This document shows, piece after piece, positions 42,933 to 51,281 of a stretch of DNA of 64,000 bases. Source of the DNA: JAEUIE01 sp046350055 (lineage in GTDB: Bacteria > Planctomycetota > Planctomycetia > Gemmatales > HRBIN36); NCBI GenBank assembly GCA_046350055.1, contig JAXMBC010000001.1:620001-684000 (forward strand). Reading direction: 5' to 3'. The position numbers and the translations under genes were made by a program. Positions within the stretch are counted from its first letter, which is position 1; every line of letters starts with the position of its first letter. The notes below the pieces were generated by a model. The model was not told the DNA's origin, did not search any database, and was given only the letters and a program-made list of their open reading frames with translations.

Positions 42933-43259
42933 CTACGAGCCACTCATTCCAGACAGTCCGCTTAGCCCAGACAAGCCTCCCATTCCGCCAGTCTCGCCGT
43001 AGCGTGGATCGGCAATGGCTTCCAAGAAAGCAGACGTAGCAGCACGGTCTGGCGAACCAGTCATCAATGGTCTGCCAGCGTCCTTTGCTTTCTTGATTTC
43101 CGCTGCCCTTTCTTCAAATTCTTTTTCTGCTGCCAGCACAGCCCTTTGAAAGTGTGAGTTATTGAGCAATCCTTCATTGATTGCTTTCACGCTGGTACCG
43201 TTGTGAAAGGCACTATTCAAAGGATGCCCGGGCATTTCGCCTACTACATCAGAACTCAT
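42933..43259 (-). CDS. Hypothetical protein with Gly/Ser repeat tail
   Basis: 108 aa from ATG 43259 (AAGGGGAA upstream); the longer frame to 43376 lacks a site. It is soluble, with a helical centre (FQRAVLAAEKEFEERAAEIK) and a C-terminal run of GL-S repeats (GGMGGLSGLSGLSGMSGS). It is upstream of, and possibly co-transcribed with, the secreted protein at 42485. No family recognised. Confidence 0.5.
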   Translation of the reverse strand: MSSDVVGEMPGHPLNSAFHNGTSVKAINEGLLNNSHFQRAVLAAEKEFEERAAEIKKAKDAGRPLMTGSPDRAATSAFLEAIADPRYGETGGMGGLSGLSGLSGMSGS

Positions 43260-43499
43260 AGTAACATTCCCCTTGGCTTCAGCCAGCAGGCGAATTACCC
43301 GCTTTATCCTGAGCCTCAAGAATGATTCGCATCGGCTTCCAATTATTCCATGCCAAAATTTTGAAAAAGTATGCATTTGTCAAAATACGGCTTGCGTTCT
43401 TGGGTTTTTGATTTGGAAATTCCTCATTTTTTTCACATTTGCAAACCAACTGTCCTACATGCCAGCATGCTTCTATGTTTTGATAGCGAGAAGGATCGC

Positions 43500-43709
43500 A
43501 TGGCTGCGAATACGTTCATACTCGACTACAACTTTGGGAAACCAAACAGCATTGACATCAATAAAGGCTCCTCTCCTCTCCTCTCCTCTCCTCTCCTTGC
43601 TCTGAGCCCTGAGACGCAAGCACTCCTTAGTCCGCAGCCTACATTTTCCAAACAAATCCCCCTGGAAGTCATTTTTTGCACAACCATTGACCCGCGAAGA
43701 TGCCATTGA
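43500..43709 (+). CDS. Doubtful 69-aa ORF containing a pentanucleotide repeat
   Basis: The ORF from ATG 43500 (MAANTFILDYNFGKPNSIDI) runs through six CTCCT units and ends at 43709 inside the recombinase-linked duplication. The first 25 residues look protein-like; the Ser/Pro/Leu run after them comes from the repeat. No ribosome site stands out. It may be the front part of a gene cut when the cargo was joined. Confidence 0.25.
   Translation: MAANTFILDYNFGKPNSIDINKGSSPLLSSPLLALSPETQALLSPQPTFSKQIPLEVIFCTTIDPRRCH
43568..43597. repeat. Pentanucleotide microsatellite (CTCCT)6
   Basis: Six perfect tandem CTCCT units. A change of one unit would shift the reading frame of the ORF at 43500, as in contingency loci, but that ORF is doubtful. 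Confidence 0.9.
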
Positions 43710-43815
43710 GATGATTACTGTAGTTGGTCGCTTGTTTAGTGTTCTCTCGCGGGGTGATAGCGATGAAGCGATATGTAGCTCTGGCACGGGTGAGCAGCCG
43801 GGAACAGGAACGTGA
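43687..43815 (+). pseudogene. 3' remnant of the small gene linked to the recombinase
   Basis: The frame LTREDAIEMITVVGRLFSVL and on to a TGA at 43815 matches residues 35 onward of the gene at 42112-42366, but the front third is missing and the DNA upstream is unrelated. It overlaps the intact recombinase start. With the stub at 42293 it marks two diverged copies of one small-gene/recombinase pair. Confidence 0.72.
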
Positions 43816-45253
43816 AGGCTTCTCGCTGGATATTCAAGAAGATGCTCTCAAGCGTTATGCCACCAACATGGGCGGGGAGATAGTCAAGCTCTTCCGAATA
43901 GCAGAAACTGCCAGCAAGCAAGGCGAACGCAAGACGTTCAAAGAGTTCATCGCCTATGCCAAGAAGAATGCGGGCATCCTCGATGGACTGCTCTTCTACA
44001 AAGTAGATCGTGCCGCTCGTAATCTGTTTGACTATGTCGAACTCGAACGCCTCGAATCAGAATATAGCCTATCGTTTATCTCGGTCTCTCAGCCCACAGA
44101 TAATAATCCAGCAGGCCGCATGATGCGGCGAACGCTGGCCAACATGGCATCGTTCTACACCGAACAACAGGCGGTCGATGTCAAAGAAGGTCTAGCCAGA
44201 CGTGTGCAGGAAGGTTGGTTCTCAGGCAAAGCACGCTATGGTTATCGCAACGTTCGTAAAGACGGTCGTTGTGTCGTCGAAACCGACAAAGTAGCGATGG
44301 ACAACGTCAAACGTATCTTCCACCTCTACGCATACGAGCCATACACATTGGACAGGCTCGTGGAGAAGCTATCAGAAGAAGGCCGAACTTATCGCGAGTC
44401 AATGCCCCAGTTCAACCGCAGTAGCGTGCATTCTATATTGAGGGATCGTACTTACCTGGGTGAAGTCCCATTCCGGGGACAGTGGTATCCAGGCAAACAT
44501 GAGCCGCTGGTCGATCTCACGACGTGGAAACGAGTACAAGCTCTCCTCGGCGGGCATGTCTATCATGCCCATGAACTTACCTATGGTGGCGAACGGATGA
44601 TCTGCGGACACTGTGGTAGTCCGGTAACCGGTGAACGCAAGATCAAGAAGAGCAAGGGAGGCGAGAAGATTTACAACTATTATCGCTGTGCCCGCTACAC
44701 GAAGAAAGACCATCCCCGCATCCGAGTTACCGAAGCGGCCATCGACCGACAGGTGATGGAACTCTTTGACCGCATTCGCATTCAGGATGATGCTGTTCGC
44801 TCATGGTTCCGGGAAGTATTGGTATCGCAAACCAAGGATCAGGAAGTTGATGCTCGTGAGCAGAAGGCAGAACTCTCTCGTCAGATGACGATGGCCAGTC
44901 AACAGCAAGACAAGCTGCTGAATCTGCTGCTTTGTGAAACCATTGATCAGGCCACATATGCCAACAAAAGCACTGAACTCCGTGATCGCCTGGCCAGCTT
45001 GAAGCTGCAACTCGAAGTCGTTGACCGCTCCAGAGAGGAAACTGCCGAACTAGCCATCAAAGTGTTTGAACTTTCGCAAACCTTGAAGGAGCAATGGCTT
45101 ACGGCAGACTACTCTGCAAAACGCCGTTTACTCGAAATCGTGTGTTTGAACTACACGCTGAACGACGTAACTCTTTGCTACACAATAAGAAAACCCTTCG
45201 ACGTACTCGCCGAAGGGGTCGAAGAAAGTTTAAGTCGGGCTGGCGGGATTTGA
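43763..45253 (+). CDS. Large serine recombinase (integrase)
   Basis: 496 aa from ATG 43763. The catalytic domain starts YVALARVSSREQEREGFSL, with Ser11 as nucleophile, and has LLFYKVDRAARNL and NPAGRMMRRTLANMASF. The recombinase domain holds RRVQEGWFSGKARYGYR, then YLGEVPFRGQWYPGKHEPLV. A zinc ribbon (CGHCGSPVTG...YYRC) is near 280, followed by a coiled coil. The last codons (SRAGGI-stop) lie inside the tRNA-Pro gene on the other strand, so the end of the gene coincides with the element border. It probably integrates and excises the element at that tRNA gene. Confidence 0.93.
   Translation: MKRYVALARVSSREQEREGFSLDIQEDALKRYATNMGGEIVKLFRIAETASKQGERKTFKEFIAYAKKNAGILDGLLFYKVDRAARNLFDYVELERLESEYSLSFISVSQPTDNNPAGRMMRRTLANMASFYTEQQAVDVKEGLARRVQEGWFSGKARYGYRNVRKDGRCVVETDKVAMDNVKRIFHLYAYEPYTLDRLVEKLSEEGRTYRESMPQFNRSSVHSILRDRTYLGEVPFRGQWYPGKHEPLVDLTTWKRVQALLGGHVYHAHELTYGGERMICGHCGSPVTGERKIKKSKGGEKIYNYYRCARYTKKDHPRIRVTEAAIDRQVMELFDRIRIQDDAVRSWFREVLVSQTKDQEVDAREQKAELSRQMTMASQQQDKLLNLLLCETIDQATYANKSTELRDRLASLKLQLEVVDRSREETAELAIKVFELSQTLKEQWLTADYSAKRRLLEIVCLNYTLNDVTLCYTIRKPFDVLAEGVEESLSRAGGI
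45190..45218 (-). terminator. Terminator-like hairpin of tRNA-Pro inside the recombinase 3' end
   Basis: On the minus strand CCCTTCG...CGAAGGG forms a 7-bp stem and is followed by TTTTC, about 20 bases past the tRNA 3' end. On the plus strand the same bases encode KPFDVLAEG of the recombinase. Dual use is inferred. Confidence 0.55.
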
Positions 45254-45309
45254 ACCCGCGACCTCTTGGTCCCGAACCAAGCGCGCTAGCCAAACTGCGC
45301 TACAGCCCG
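45235..45309 (-). tRNA. tRNA-Pro (anticodon CGG)
   Basis: 75 nt read on the minus strand. Acceptor CGGGCTG/CAGCCCG; D stem GCGC/GCGC with loop AGTTTGGCTA; anticodon stem CTTGG/CCAAG with loop TTCGGGA, giving anticodon CGG and G37 as is usual for proline; T stem GCGGG/CCCGC with loop TTCAAAT. Discriminator A; CCA is not encoded. The cloverleaf is complete, so the integrated element has left the gene functional. Its 3' end overlaps the recombinase stop codon by 19 bases and is the likely attachment site. Confidence 0.95.
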
Positions 45310-45401
45310 TTGCTTTCCACTAGAACCATCCTACCGCCATGGGGTTCGTGGTCAACCGAAAGTTTGCTAGAGTATCTGGGTTACTGTTGTATGACATCCC
45401 C

Positions 45402-46655
45402 ATGCATCCTCTCGATCGTTCCGACCCACTCGCCTCGTATGCTGCCTTCTTTCACAGACAGCCTGGGATCATCTACCTGGATGGCAACTCCCTGGGGCTG
45501 CTCTCTCAGCAGGCTGAAGCAGCCCTGTTGAATAGTATCAGTGACTGGAAATACCGAGGCATTGAAGGTTGGACCGAAGGACCTCATCCCTGGTTCAGCA
45601 TGAGCCGGGAAGTCGCGAGCCTTCTTGCCCCGTTGCTTGGAGTTGCGTCATGCTCCCTCGCAATGGGTGAGTCAGTAACGGCCAACCTGCATCAGCTGAT
45701 CTCCAGTTTTTATAAACCATCTGCCAGCCGTTATGCCATCCTGATTGATGGCTTGGCTTTTCCCACCGACCACTATGTCGTTCAGTCTCAGCTGCAACTG
45801 CACCAGCAGAATCTGAACACGGCGCAGTTCGTCTTTCCCAGTGATGATGGCCTGACACTTGATGAAGACAAGCTGTGCCATGTCCTGGCCAGCAATCCAC
45901 ATATCAGCATGGCCCTGCTTCCGTCGGTGCTATATCGCAGTGGCCAGCTTCTTGATATGAAGCGAATTACAGCAGTTGCCCGGGCTAACCAAATCCTTGT
46001 CGTGTGGGATTGCTCTCACTCCGCCGGCGTTGTACCCCACCACTTTGAAGCCGATGGAATTCAACTCGCTGTGGGATGTACCTACAAATACCTCAATGGA
46101 GGTCCGGGGGCAGTCGCCTTCCTGTACGTTCATTCTGAGTTGCTCGATACTCAGCCTGCTCTGGCGGGCTGGTTCGGCTCTGATCCAGCACGGCAGTTTG
46201 CCATGGAACCCAGATTCTCGCCGGCCACGGATGCTGGTCGATTTCTGATGGGCACACCCCATGTCCTCAGCCTGGCACCACTCCTGGGTAGTTTGCCCAT
46301 GATTCAACAGGCAGGAATGCAGGTTATCCGGCAGAAATCACTTGCCCTGACTCAGTTTCTGCGCAACGAGATCGAACAACGACTGACAAGCCTGGGTGTT
46401 ACCTGTGTCACTCCGGCGAAGGATGCAGCACGTGGTGGGCACCTGACCTTGCGTCATCCCGAAGCTGCGGCTCTCTCGATTGCATTGCGACAGCGGGGTG
46501 TCATCCCCGATCATCGGCCTCCCGACTTGCTGCGACTGGCGCCTGCCCCGTTATACACGAGTTTTGCTGAATGTTCGCAGGCAGTTACTATTCTGGAAGA
46601 GTTGCTACGCACCGGTGCATATCGGAATGTCACAACCCATGGACTTGTTACCTGA
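45402..46655 (+). CDS. kynU: Kynureninase
   Basis: 417 aa from ATG 45402 (MHPLDRSDPLASY). Class V PLP aminotransferase fold: IIYLDGNSLGLL near the start, GEGWTEGPHPWF-type segment (here GIEGWTEGPHPWFSM), FPTDHYVVQSQL, VVWDCSHSAGVVPH (Asp binding PLP) and GCTYKYLNGGPGA, where the Lys near 228 forms the Schiff base. It splits kynurenine to anthranilate and alanine. It overlaps the following formamidase gene, which supplies kynurenine, so both act in tryptophan breakdown. Length is normal for the family. Confidence 0.93.
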   Translation: MHPLDRSDPLASYAAFFHRQPGIIYLDGNSLGLLSQQAEAALLNSISDWKYRGIEGWTEGPHPWFSMSREVASLLAPLLGVASCSLAMGESVTANLHQLISSFYKPSASRYAILIDGLAFPTDHYVVQSQLQLHQQNLNTAQFVFPSDDGLTLDEDKLCHVLASNPHISMALLPSVLYRSGQLLDMKRITAVARANQILVVWDCSHSAGVVPHHFEADGIQLAVGCTYKYLNGGPGAVAFLYVHSELLDTQPALAGWFGSDPARQFAMEPRFSPATDAGRFLMGTPHVLSLAPLLGSLPMIQQAGMQVIRQKSLALTQFLRNEIEQRLTSLGVTCVTPAKDAARGGHLTLRHPEAAALSIALRQRGVIPDHRPPDLLRLAPAPLYTSFAECSQAVTILEELLRTGAYRNVTTHGLVT

Positions 46656-47292
46656 TTCTCGCTGGATCGACATCAGTCGACCACTGGCACCAGACACTGC
46701 CTGCTGGCCTGGTGACGTGCCCTATACATTTCAGCTTGGCTGGAAGATGGCTGAAGGTGTCAGTGTGAACGTGGGCTCCATCACAACCAGTGTGCATACA
46801 GCTACCCACTGCGATGCACCCTATCACTTTCTGCGGGAAGGTATGACCGTGGATCAGATCCCCGTGGAGGTATTCCTAGGAGAGGCATGGGTGATCGATG
46901 TTCGTGACTGTCTGACGGATTGGTCGCAGGCACTTGTGAATCTTCCTGACCAGGTTCCACGCGTCTTGTTCCACACAGGAGGATGGCCTGACACCAGGGT
47001 GTTTCCAACCAGTATCCCGATCATGCAGCCTGGTGTCATCAACTGGATGAAAGAACGTCGCGTTCGACTGGCGGGGTTCGATCTGCCTTCGGTCGATCAA
47101 CTCGATTCCAAAGCCTTACCCTTTCACCATGCCTTATGTCAGGCAGGAATAACTATTGTGGAAGGACTGTGGCTAAACGATATGCCACCTGGAAGAAGGC
47201 ATTACTTGATAGCTGCACCTCTCAAATTGCTTGGCACGGATGGCGCACCGTTGCGAGCCCTACTCATGCCTTTGAAAGAGGGCGAATACTGA
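46627..47292 (+). CDS. kynB: Kynurenine formamidase (cyclase family)
   Basis: 221 aa from ATG 46627 (ATG 46639 also possible), overlapping the kynU stop. The metal-binding signature is HTATHCDAPYHF (HxGTHxD-type, with Ala for Gly), followed by FHTGGWPDT, AGFDLPSVDQLDSKALPFHH and a C-terminal EGLWLNDMPPGRRHYLIAAP block, all as in KynB. It hydrolyses N-formylkynurenine to kynurenine and formate. With kynU it gives two consecutive steps of tryptophan degradation; the dioxygenase is not in this window. Confidence 0.9.
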   Translation: MSQPMDLLPDSRWIDISRPLAPDTACWPGDVPYTFQLGWKMAEGVSVNVGSITTSVHTATHCDAPYHFLREGMTVDQIPVEVFLGEAWVIDVRDCLTDWSQALVNLPDQVPRVLFHTGGWPDTRVFPTSIPIMQPGVINWMKERRVRLAGFDLPSVDQLDSKALPFHHALCQAGITIVEGLWLNDMPPGRRHYLIAAPLKLLGTDGAPLRALLMPLKEGEY

Positions 47293-47452
47293 TTTCTGAT
47301 GTGTCCGATAGACCGGTCACGAATTCCACTGAATCCCCTAGCCATTTAACACGCAACTTCCCAAGATAGTAGGTTCGAAAGCGCTTGTAGCTAGGTCGGT
47401 CTATGCGCCGAGATGGCTGCACATAACACCTAGCGTGTCAAGGAGTTACGTC

Positions 47453-47767
47453 GTGGTTACGATTCGTTTGCGGGTACAGGGCCGAAAGCATCGGCACTTC
47501 TTCCGCATGTGTGCGATGGATAAACGTCAGCCGAATGATGGCCGGTTTATTGAAGAATTAGGGCTCTATGATCCTCATGAGAAGGACAACGAGAAGGGCG
47601 TAGTACTGAATGCGGAACGCATCAAGTACTGGCTCAGCGTTGGCGCCCAACCCAGTCACAAAGCCCAAGTGCTCATCAACAAGTACCTGAAGAAATTCGA
47701 AGAGCAGGCCAAGACCGAGACGATCTCGGGCCACAAGCCACTCAAGCCGAATGAAGCGACTGCCTAG
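47453..47767 (+). CDS. rpsP: Ribosomal protein bS16
   Basis: 104 aa from GTG 47453 with AAGGAG seven bases upstream. The N-terminus VTIRLRVQGRKHRHFFRMCA and the following DGRFIEELGLYDP are typical of S16. The C-terminal tail is about 20 residues longer than in short forms. It heads rpsP-trmD-rplS; rimM, often between rpsP and trmD, is absent. Confidence 0.95.
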   Translation: MVTIRLRVQGRKHRHFFRMCAMDKRQPNDGRFIEELGLYDPHEKDNEKGVVLNAERIKYWLSVGAQPSHKAQVLINKYLKKFEEQAKTETISGHKPLKPNEATA

Positions 47768-47887
47768 AAACTTGAAGACAGAATTCAGAAGCCAGAAGTC
47801 CTTTGACATGCTGGATTCTGGCTCCTGACTGCTGGCTTCTTGACCAAAGGAAGTGATCAGTCGAAACAAGCATCCAGAAAGTCTGAT

Positions 47888-48559
47888 ATGCGTTTCGACA
47901 TCCTAACCCTGTTTCCTGGCATCTTCAGTGGTTACCTGACTCAGAGCATCCTGAAACGGGCGATCGATAACAGCCTGGTCAGTATTCACCTCTGGGATTT
48001 CCGCGACTGGGCTCAGGGCAAGTACCGTCAGGTGGATGACCGACCCTTCGGCGGTGGACCTGGCATGGTGTTAATGCCCGAACCGGTTGTCAGTGCCGTG
48101 GAAGGCATTCGGCCTCTGGCTGAGCCACCCGGCGAGATAGTGATGATGACACCGCAGGGTGAACGACTCACCCAGCCTCTGGTCAAGGAACTGGCCACAA
48201 AACAACGCCTGCTGCTCCTGTGTGGCAGGTATGAAGGCTTCGATGAACGGATCAAGACGATCCTGAAGCCTCGAGAAGTCAGCATCGGCGACTTCATCTG
48301 CAATGGTGGCGAGGTGGCTGCCATGGTGGTGATAGACACGGTGCTGCGTCATGTGCCGGGCGTGCTCGGTGATGATGAGAGCGTGACTGAGGAAAGCCAC
48401 AGTGCCCCGGGAGTGGTAGAATACCCTCACTACACCCGGCCCCGTGAATTCCGAGGCCTCGCTGTGCCGGATGTGCTGCTCTCCGGTAATCATGATGCAA
48501 TTGCAGCCTGGCGACACGAACAATCCGTTCAGCGCACTGCTGAACGACAACAGCGATAG
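47888..48559 (+). CDS. trmD: tRNA (guanine37-N1)-methyltransferase
   Basis: 223 aa from ATG 47888 (MRFDILTLFPGIFSGYL), the standard TrmD start. Other signatures are DDRPFGGGPGMVL, LLLCGRYEGFDERI and SIGDFICNGGEVAAMVVID, forming the SPOUT trefoil knot that binds S-adenosylmethionine, and the C-terminal ESHSAPGVVEYPHYTRP. It methylates G37 of tRNAs with a G36, such as the tRNA-Pro just upstream, to prevent frameshifting. Complete. Confidence 0.96.
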   Translation: MRFDILTLFPGIFSGYLTQSILKRAIDNSLVSIHLWDFRDWAQGKYRQVDDRPFGGGPGMVLMPEPVVSAVEGIRPLAEPPGEIVMMTPQGERLTQPLVKELATKQRLLLLCGRYEGFDERIKTILKPREVSIGDFICNGGEVAAMVVIDTVLRHVPGVLGDDESVTEESHSAPGVVEYPHYTRPREFRGLAVPDVLLSGNHDAIAAWRHEQSVQRTAERQQR

Positions 48560-48580
48560 CGAAAGATAAGGAAGACAGAC

Positions 48581-49006
48581 ATGTCCCTCAAACGCGGCGC
48601 CCTGATGGCGAAAGTCGAAACCTCCACCCTCAAGAAGGAAGAGGATCGCAAACAACTGGCTCCCTTCAATGTTGGTGACACTATTGATGTCCACCAGTGG
48701 ATTCTCGAAGGATTCGACAAGGAAGGGAACGAGAAACGCCGTATCCAGATTTACTCTGGCACGGTCATCTGCATGAAGGGTGGCGGCAACCGTGAAATGT
48801 TCACAGTCCGACGCCTGGTGGATGGCCAGGGTGTTGAACGCACCTTCCCCATCCACTCTCCCAAGATCGCCAAGATTGTCGTCAAGCGTTCCGGCATTGT
48901 CCGCCGAGCCAAGCTCTTTTACCTGCGTGATCGCGTGGGCAAGGCCACCCGCATCCGCGAACGTAAGAAGGGTGTGCACATTGAAGAGACCACTACCACG
49001 AAGTAA
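48581..49006 (+). CDS. rplS: Ribosomal protein bL19
   Basis: 141 aa. FNVGDTIDVHQWILEG, ERTFPIHSPKIAKIVVKRSG and RRAKLFYLRDRVGKATRIRE match the L19 core. The N-terminus is longer than in E. coli (about 25 extra residues) and the tail is Thr-rich. It is the last gene of the rpsP-trmD-rplS operon and is followed by an intrinsic terminator. Confidence 0.95.
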   Translation: MSLKRGALMAKVETSTLKKEEDRKQLAPFNVGDTIDVHQWILEGFDKEGNEKRRIQIYSGTVICMKGGGNREMFTVRRLVDGQGVERTFPIHSPKIAKIVVKRSGIVRRAKLFYLRDRVGKATRIRERKKGVHIEETTTTK

Positions 49007-49028
49007 CGTCGGCAGACAGCTCTCACTT

Positions 49029-49056
49029 ATCCCCAGTCTTCAACTGGGGATTTTTT
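49029..49056 (+). terminator. Rho-independent terminator of rplS operon
   Basis: ATCCCCAGT-CTTCA-ACTGGGGAT, a perfect 9-bp stem, followed by TTTTTT. It lies 22 bases past the rplS stop and overlaps the 3' end of the convergent gene 49040-49492. Confidence 0.95.
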
Positions 49057-49492
49057 CATTCCCTTCACGCGAACGACGAATGCACCAGGTTGTTTTGCAG
49101 GATAATGCAAATCCAGAAACAGCCAGCATCGCCATACTGGCCAGCCACAACCAATAGCCTTCCAACAGCGGACTTCCTTCCAGGAAGAGAAGCGGCAACG
49201 CCAATACGACTGCAACAGCTGCTGCCTTCGCTGAACATGCGAACTGCCCGCGCAAGCTGCAATAGAGGCTGACCCAAAAGATTGGATTGGCACACCAGGC
49301 CAGTGGAACAAGCAGCGATATCCTGATGTGTCCAGAACTTCGAACACCATCAAAAATACTGAGGAAACTCATCAGGAATGCTGACCACCCATAATAACAT
49401 CTTCCACTATCAGCATTCACCACGGGCAACAGGAAAGAGACAAGGTAAGCCGCCACAGCAGCCCACCGCAATATCAGAAAGATGCGTTGCAT
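49040..49492 (-). CDS. Small polytopic membrane protein
   Basis: 150 aa from ATG 49492 (MQRIFLILRWAAVAAYL); a longer frame goes to 49591. Four hydrophobic segments are visible (AAVAAYLVSFLLPVV, FLMSFLSIF, ISLLVPLAWCANPIFWVSLY, AVAVVLALPLLFL). No signature residues. It is convergent with rplS and its stop lies inside the shared terminator region. Function unknown. Confidence 0.6.
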   Translation of the reverse strand: MQRIFLILRWAAVAAYLVSFLLPVVNADSGRCYYGWSAFLMSFLSIFDGVRSSGHIRISLLVPLAWCANPIFWVSLYCSLRGQFACSAKAAAVAVVLALPLLFLEGSPLLEGYWLWLASMAMLAVSGFALSCKTTWCIRRSREGNEKIPS

Positions 49493-49593
49493 GGTAACTC
49501 GTGCTCCAACGACGCGCTGCCAATCGAATAAGCACAAAACCACGCGAAATGTGACTGATTTCTTCAGGACTCGGGCGATCCTGTGTATCAAAC

Positions 49594-49620
49594 GTAGAGC
49601 GAGACTTTGTCTCGCTCTAC
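49594..49620. repeat. Perfect inverted repeat
   Basis: GTAGAGCGAGAC-TTT-GTCTCGCTCTAC, a perfect 12-bp palindrome with 3-base loop, between two leftward genes. It resembles dispersed REP-like palindromes of planctomycete genomes and may also act as a terminator for the Gfo/Idh/MocA gene on the minus strand, which ends at 49646. Confidence 0.72.
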
Positions 49621-49645
49621 AACAGGCTAAAGCAGGCAGTGCACC

Positions 49646-51142
49646 CTATACCTTCGAAGGCACTTCGAAGCCTTTGCGATATTCGCGAGTCAGCATCGCA
49701 TTCGCTTCCTTGTCATCCTTGAATGTTTCATTGGCTGCATCCATCGTAAGTGGCTTGCCAACCCTGAATTTGCCGACGTAGTCCACCTTATTGTCAGCGA
49801 GGTGCTGTTTTAAGCGGGCCACGGCATCGCAACCTTCATCGCACATGCCCAGGCTCTTCGGACTGTCCATAGTCTTAGCCAGTTCTTCAGGAGTTGCAAC
49901 ATGGCCCAGGCGGTAGCTGATGTTACCCAGATGGCATAGGGCACTGGAAAGATGGCCTTCGGCAATGTCAGCATTCAGGTCCGAAGTCTTTCGACTCCTG
50001 ACAGCTTTGACGAAGTTAGCAAAGTGATTGCCACCACCATTGAAAACACTCATGATCTCGCCTGAGGGATGGTAGGCCACACCAGAGTGGTAGGAATTAC
50101 TGACCACGTAGCCCTTGCTGCCAACCCAGATATTGCCAACCCGTGCCCCGCGGTGGTGGGATGTCTTGAGGCCTCGCACTTCAAAAATGATGCGGCATTC
50201 TTCCTTGGGATAGTTGAAGAAACATATCTGCGTATTAGCTGTCTCAGCGGAATCGACATAGCCCAGACGCCCACCAATACTCCAGATATTTTCTGGCATC
50301 GTGTTGAGCTTGAGACCCCAGCGTGCCTTGTCCATCTCGTGGATACCCTGGTTGCCCAAGTCACCATTGCCGGTGTTCCAGAACCAGTGCCAGTCGTAGT
50401 GCACCGGGCCGTGAACGACTGAGTTGCGCATCAGTGGATCCATGGGAGCAGGGCCGCACCACAGATTGTAGTCGAGTGTTTCAGGAGGCTTCTGCGGGCT
50501 AGTGGTGTTACCGATACTGGGACGCGGTTTGTAGCAGAGGCCGTAGGCAAGCTTAACTGTGCCGATCTTGCCAGCATGGATGAATTCCATCAGTTGCCGC
50601 ATGCCTTCCTGCGAGCGGCTTTGGGTACCCGTCTGAACGATACGGCCCAGCTTTCGGGCGAATTCCACCATCCGCCTGCCTTCGCTGACATTGTGACTGA
50701 CGGGCTTTTCAACATAAACATCTTTCCCGGCCTGCATTGCCCAGATGGACGCCAGAGCATGCCAATGATTGGGTGTGGCAATAGAAACTGCATCGATGGA
50801 CTTGTCATCGAAGACACGACGAAGGTCCTGCACATAGGCCGGTTCCTTTTCCTGCAGATCCCGAGCCGCCTTGATCCCTTTCTCTGCCACTTTCTGGTCA
50901 GTATCGCAAAGCATGACAATTTCGGTTTCAGCCATGCCAGCGTAGCCCCTGATATGCCCCATGCCCTGGCCGTTAAAGCCGATGACTGCAACGCGAAGCC
51001 TCTCGTTAGGGGAGACTTTCTTGACGAGCTTCTTTTCTTTCTTCTTTTCATCCTGGGCGAAACTCAAATGCGACATGCTGACCGTTGCAGCAGACAGCAT
51101 TGCAGAATCTTGCAGGAATTGACGACGTGTACGAAATGACAT
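49646..51142 (-). CDS. Tat-exported Gfo/Idh/MocA oxidoreductase
   Basis: 498 aa from ATG 51142. The N-terminus has a twin-arginine signal (TRRQFLQDSAML) ending near SFAQDE. The Rossmann fold starts LRVAVIGFNGQGMGHIRGY, and DAVSIATPNHWHALASIWAM plus GKDVYVEKPVSHN (EKP) mark the NAD(P)-dependent sugar oxidoreductase family. The C-terminal domain has WHWFWNTGNGDLGNQGIHEMD, the usual planctomycete pattern. Such periplasmic enzymes occur in dozens in planctomycetes and probably act on sugars or related polyols; the substrate is unknown. Its homologue at 62542 is only distantly similar. Confidence 0.9.
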   Translation of the reverse strand: MSFRTRRQFLQDSAMLSAATVSMSHLSFAQDEKKKEKKLVKKVSPNERLRVAVIGFNGQGMGHIRGYAGMAETEIVMLCDTDQKVAEKGIKAARDLQEKEPAYVQDLRRVFDDKSIDAVSIATPNHWHALASIWAMQAGKDVYVEKPVSHNVSEGRRMVEFARKLGRIVQTGTQSRSQEGMRQLMEFIHAGKIGTVKLAYGLCYKPRPSIGNTTSPQKPPETLDYNLWCGPAPMDPLMRNSVVHGPVHYDWHWFWNTGNGDLGNQGIHEMDKARWGLKLNTMPENIWSIGGRLGYVDSAETANTQICFFNYPKEECRIIFEVRGLKTSHHRGARVGNIWVGSKGYVVSNSYHSGVAYHPSGEIMSVFNGGGNHFANFVKAVRSRKTSDLNADIAEGHLSSALCHLGNISYRLGHVATPEELAKTMDSPKSLGMCDEGCDAVARLKQHLADNKVDYVGKFRVGKPLTMDAANETFKDDKEANAMLTREYRKGFEVPSKV

Positions 51143-51281
51143 GGCCAACCTCAGGCAGGAAAGGAGTAGCAGACCTGTATTAGACCTTGAAGAAAGACCA
51201 GGGTCAAGAACCGACTGGAAAAACGACCAGTTCAGTAAAAGTTGCAATAATTTCAAATACAACGTTGCATAAGTTCATTCC

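Noticed and set aside
48071..48979. 302-aa open frame on the minus strand
   Set aside because: Lies opposite trmD and rplS, two certain genes. A shadow frame.
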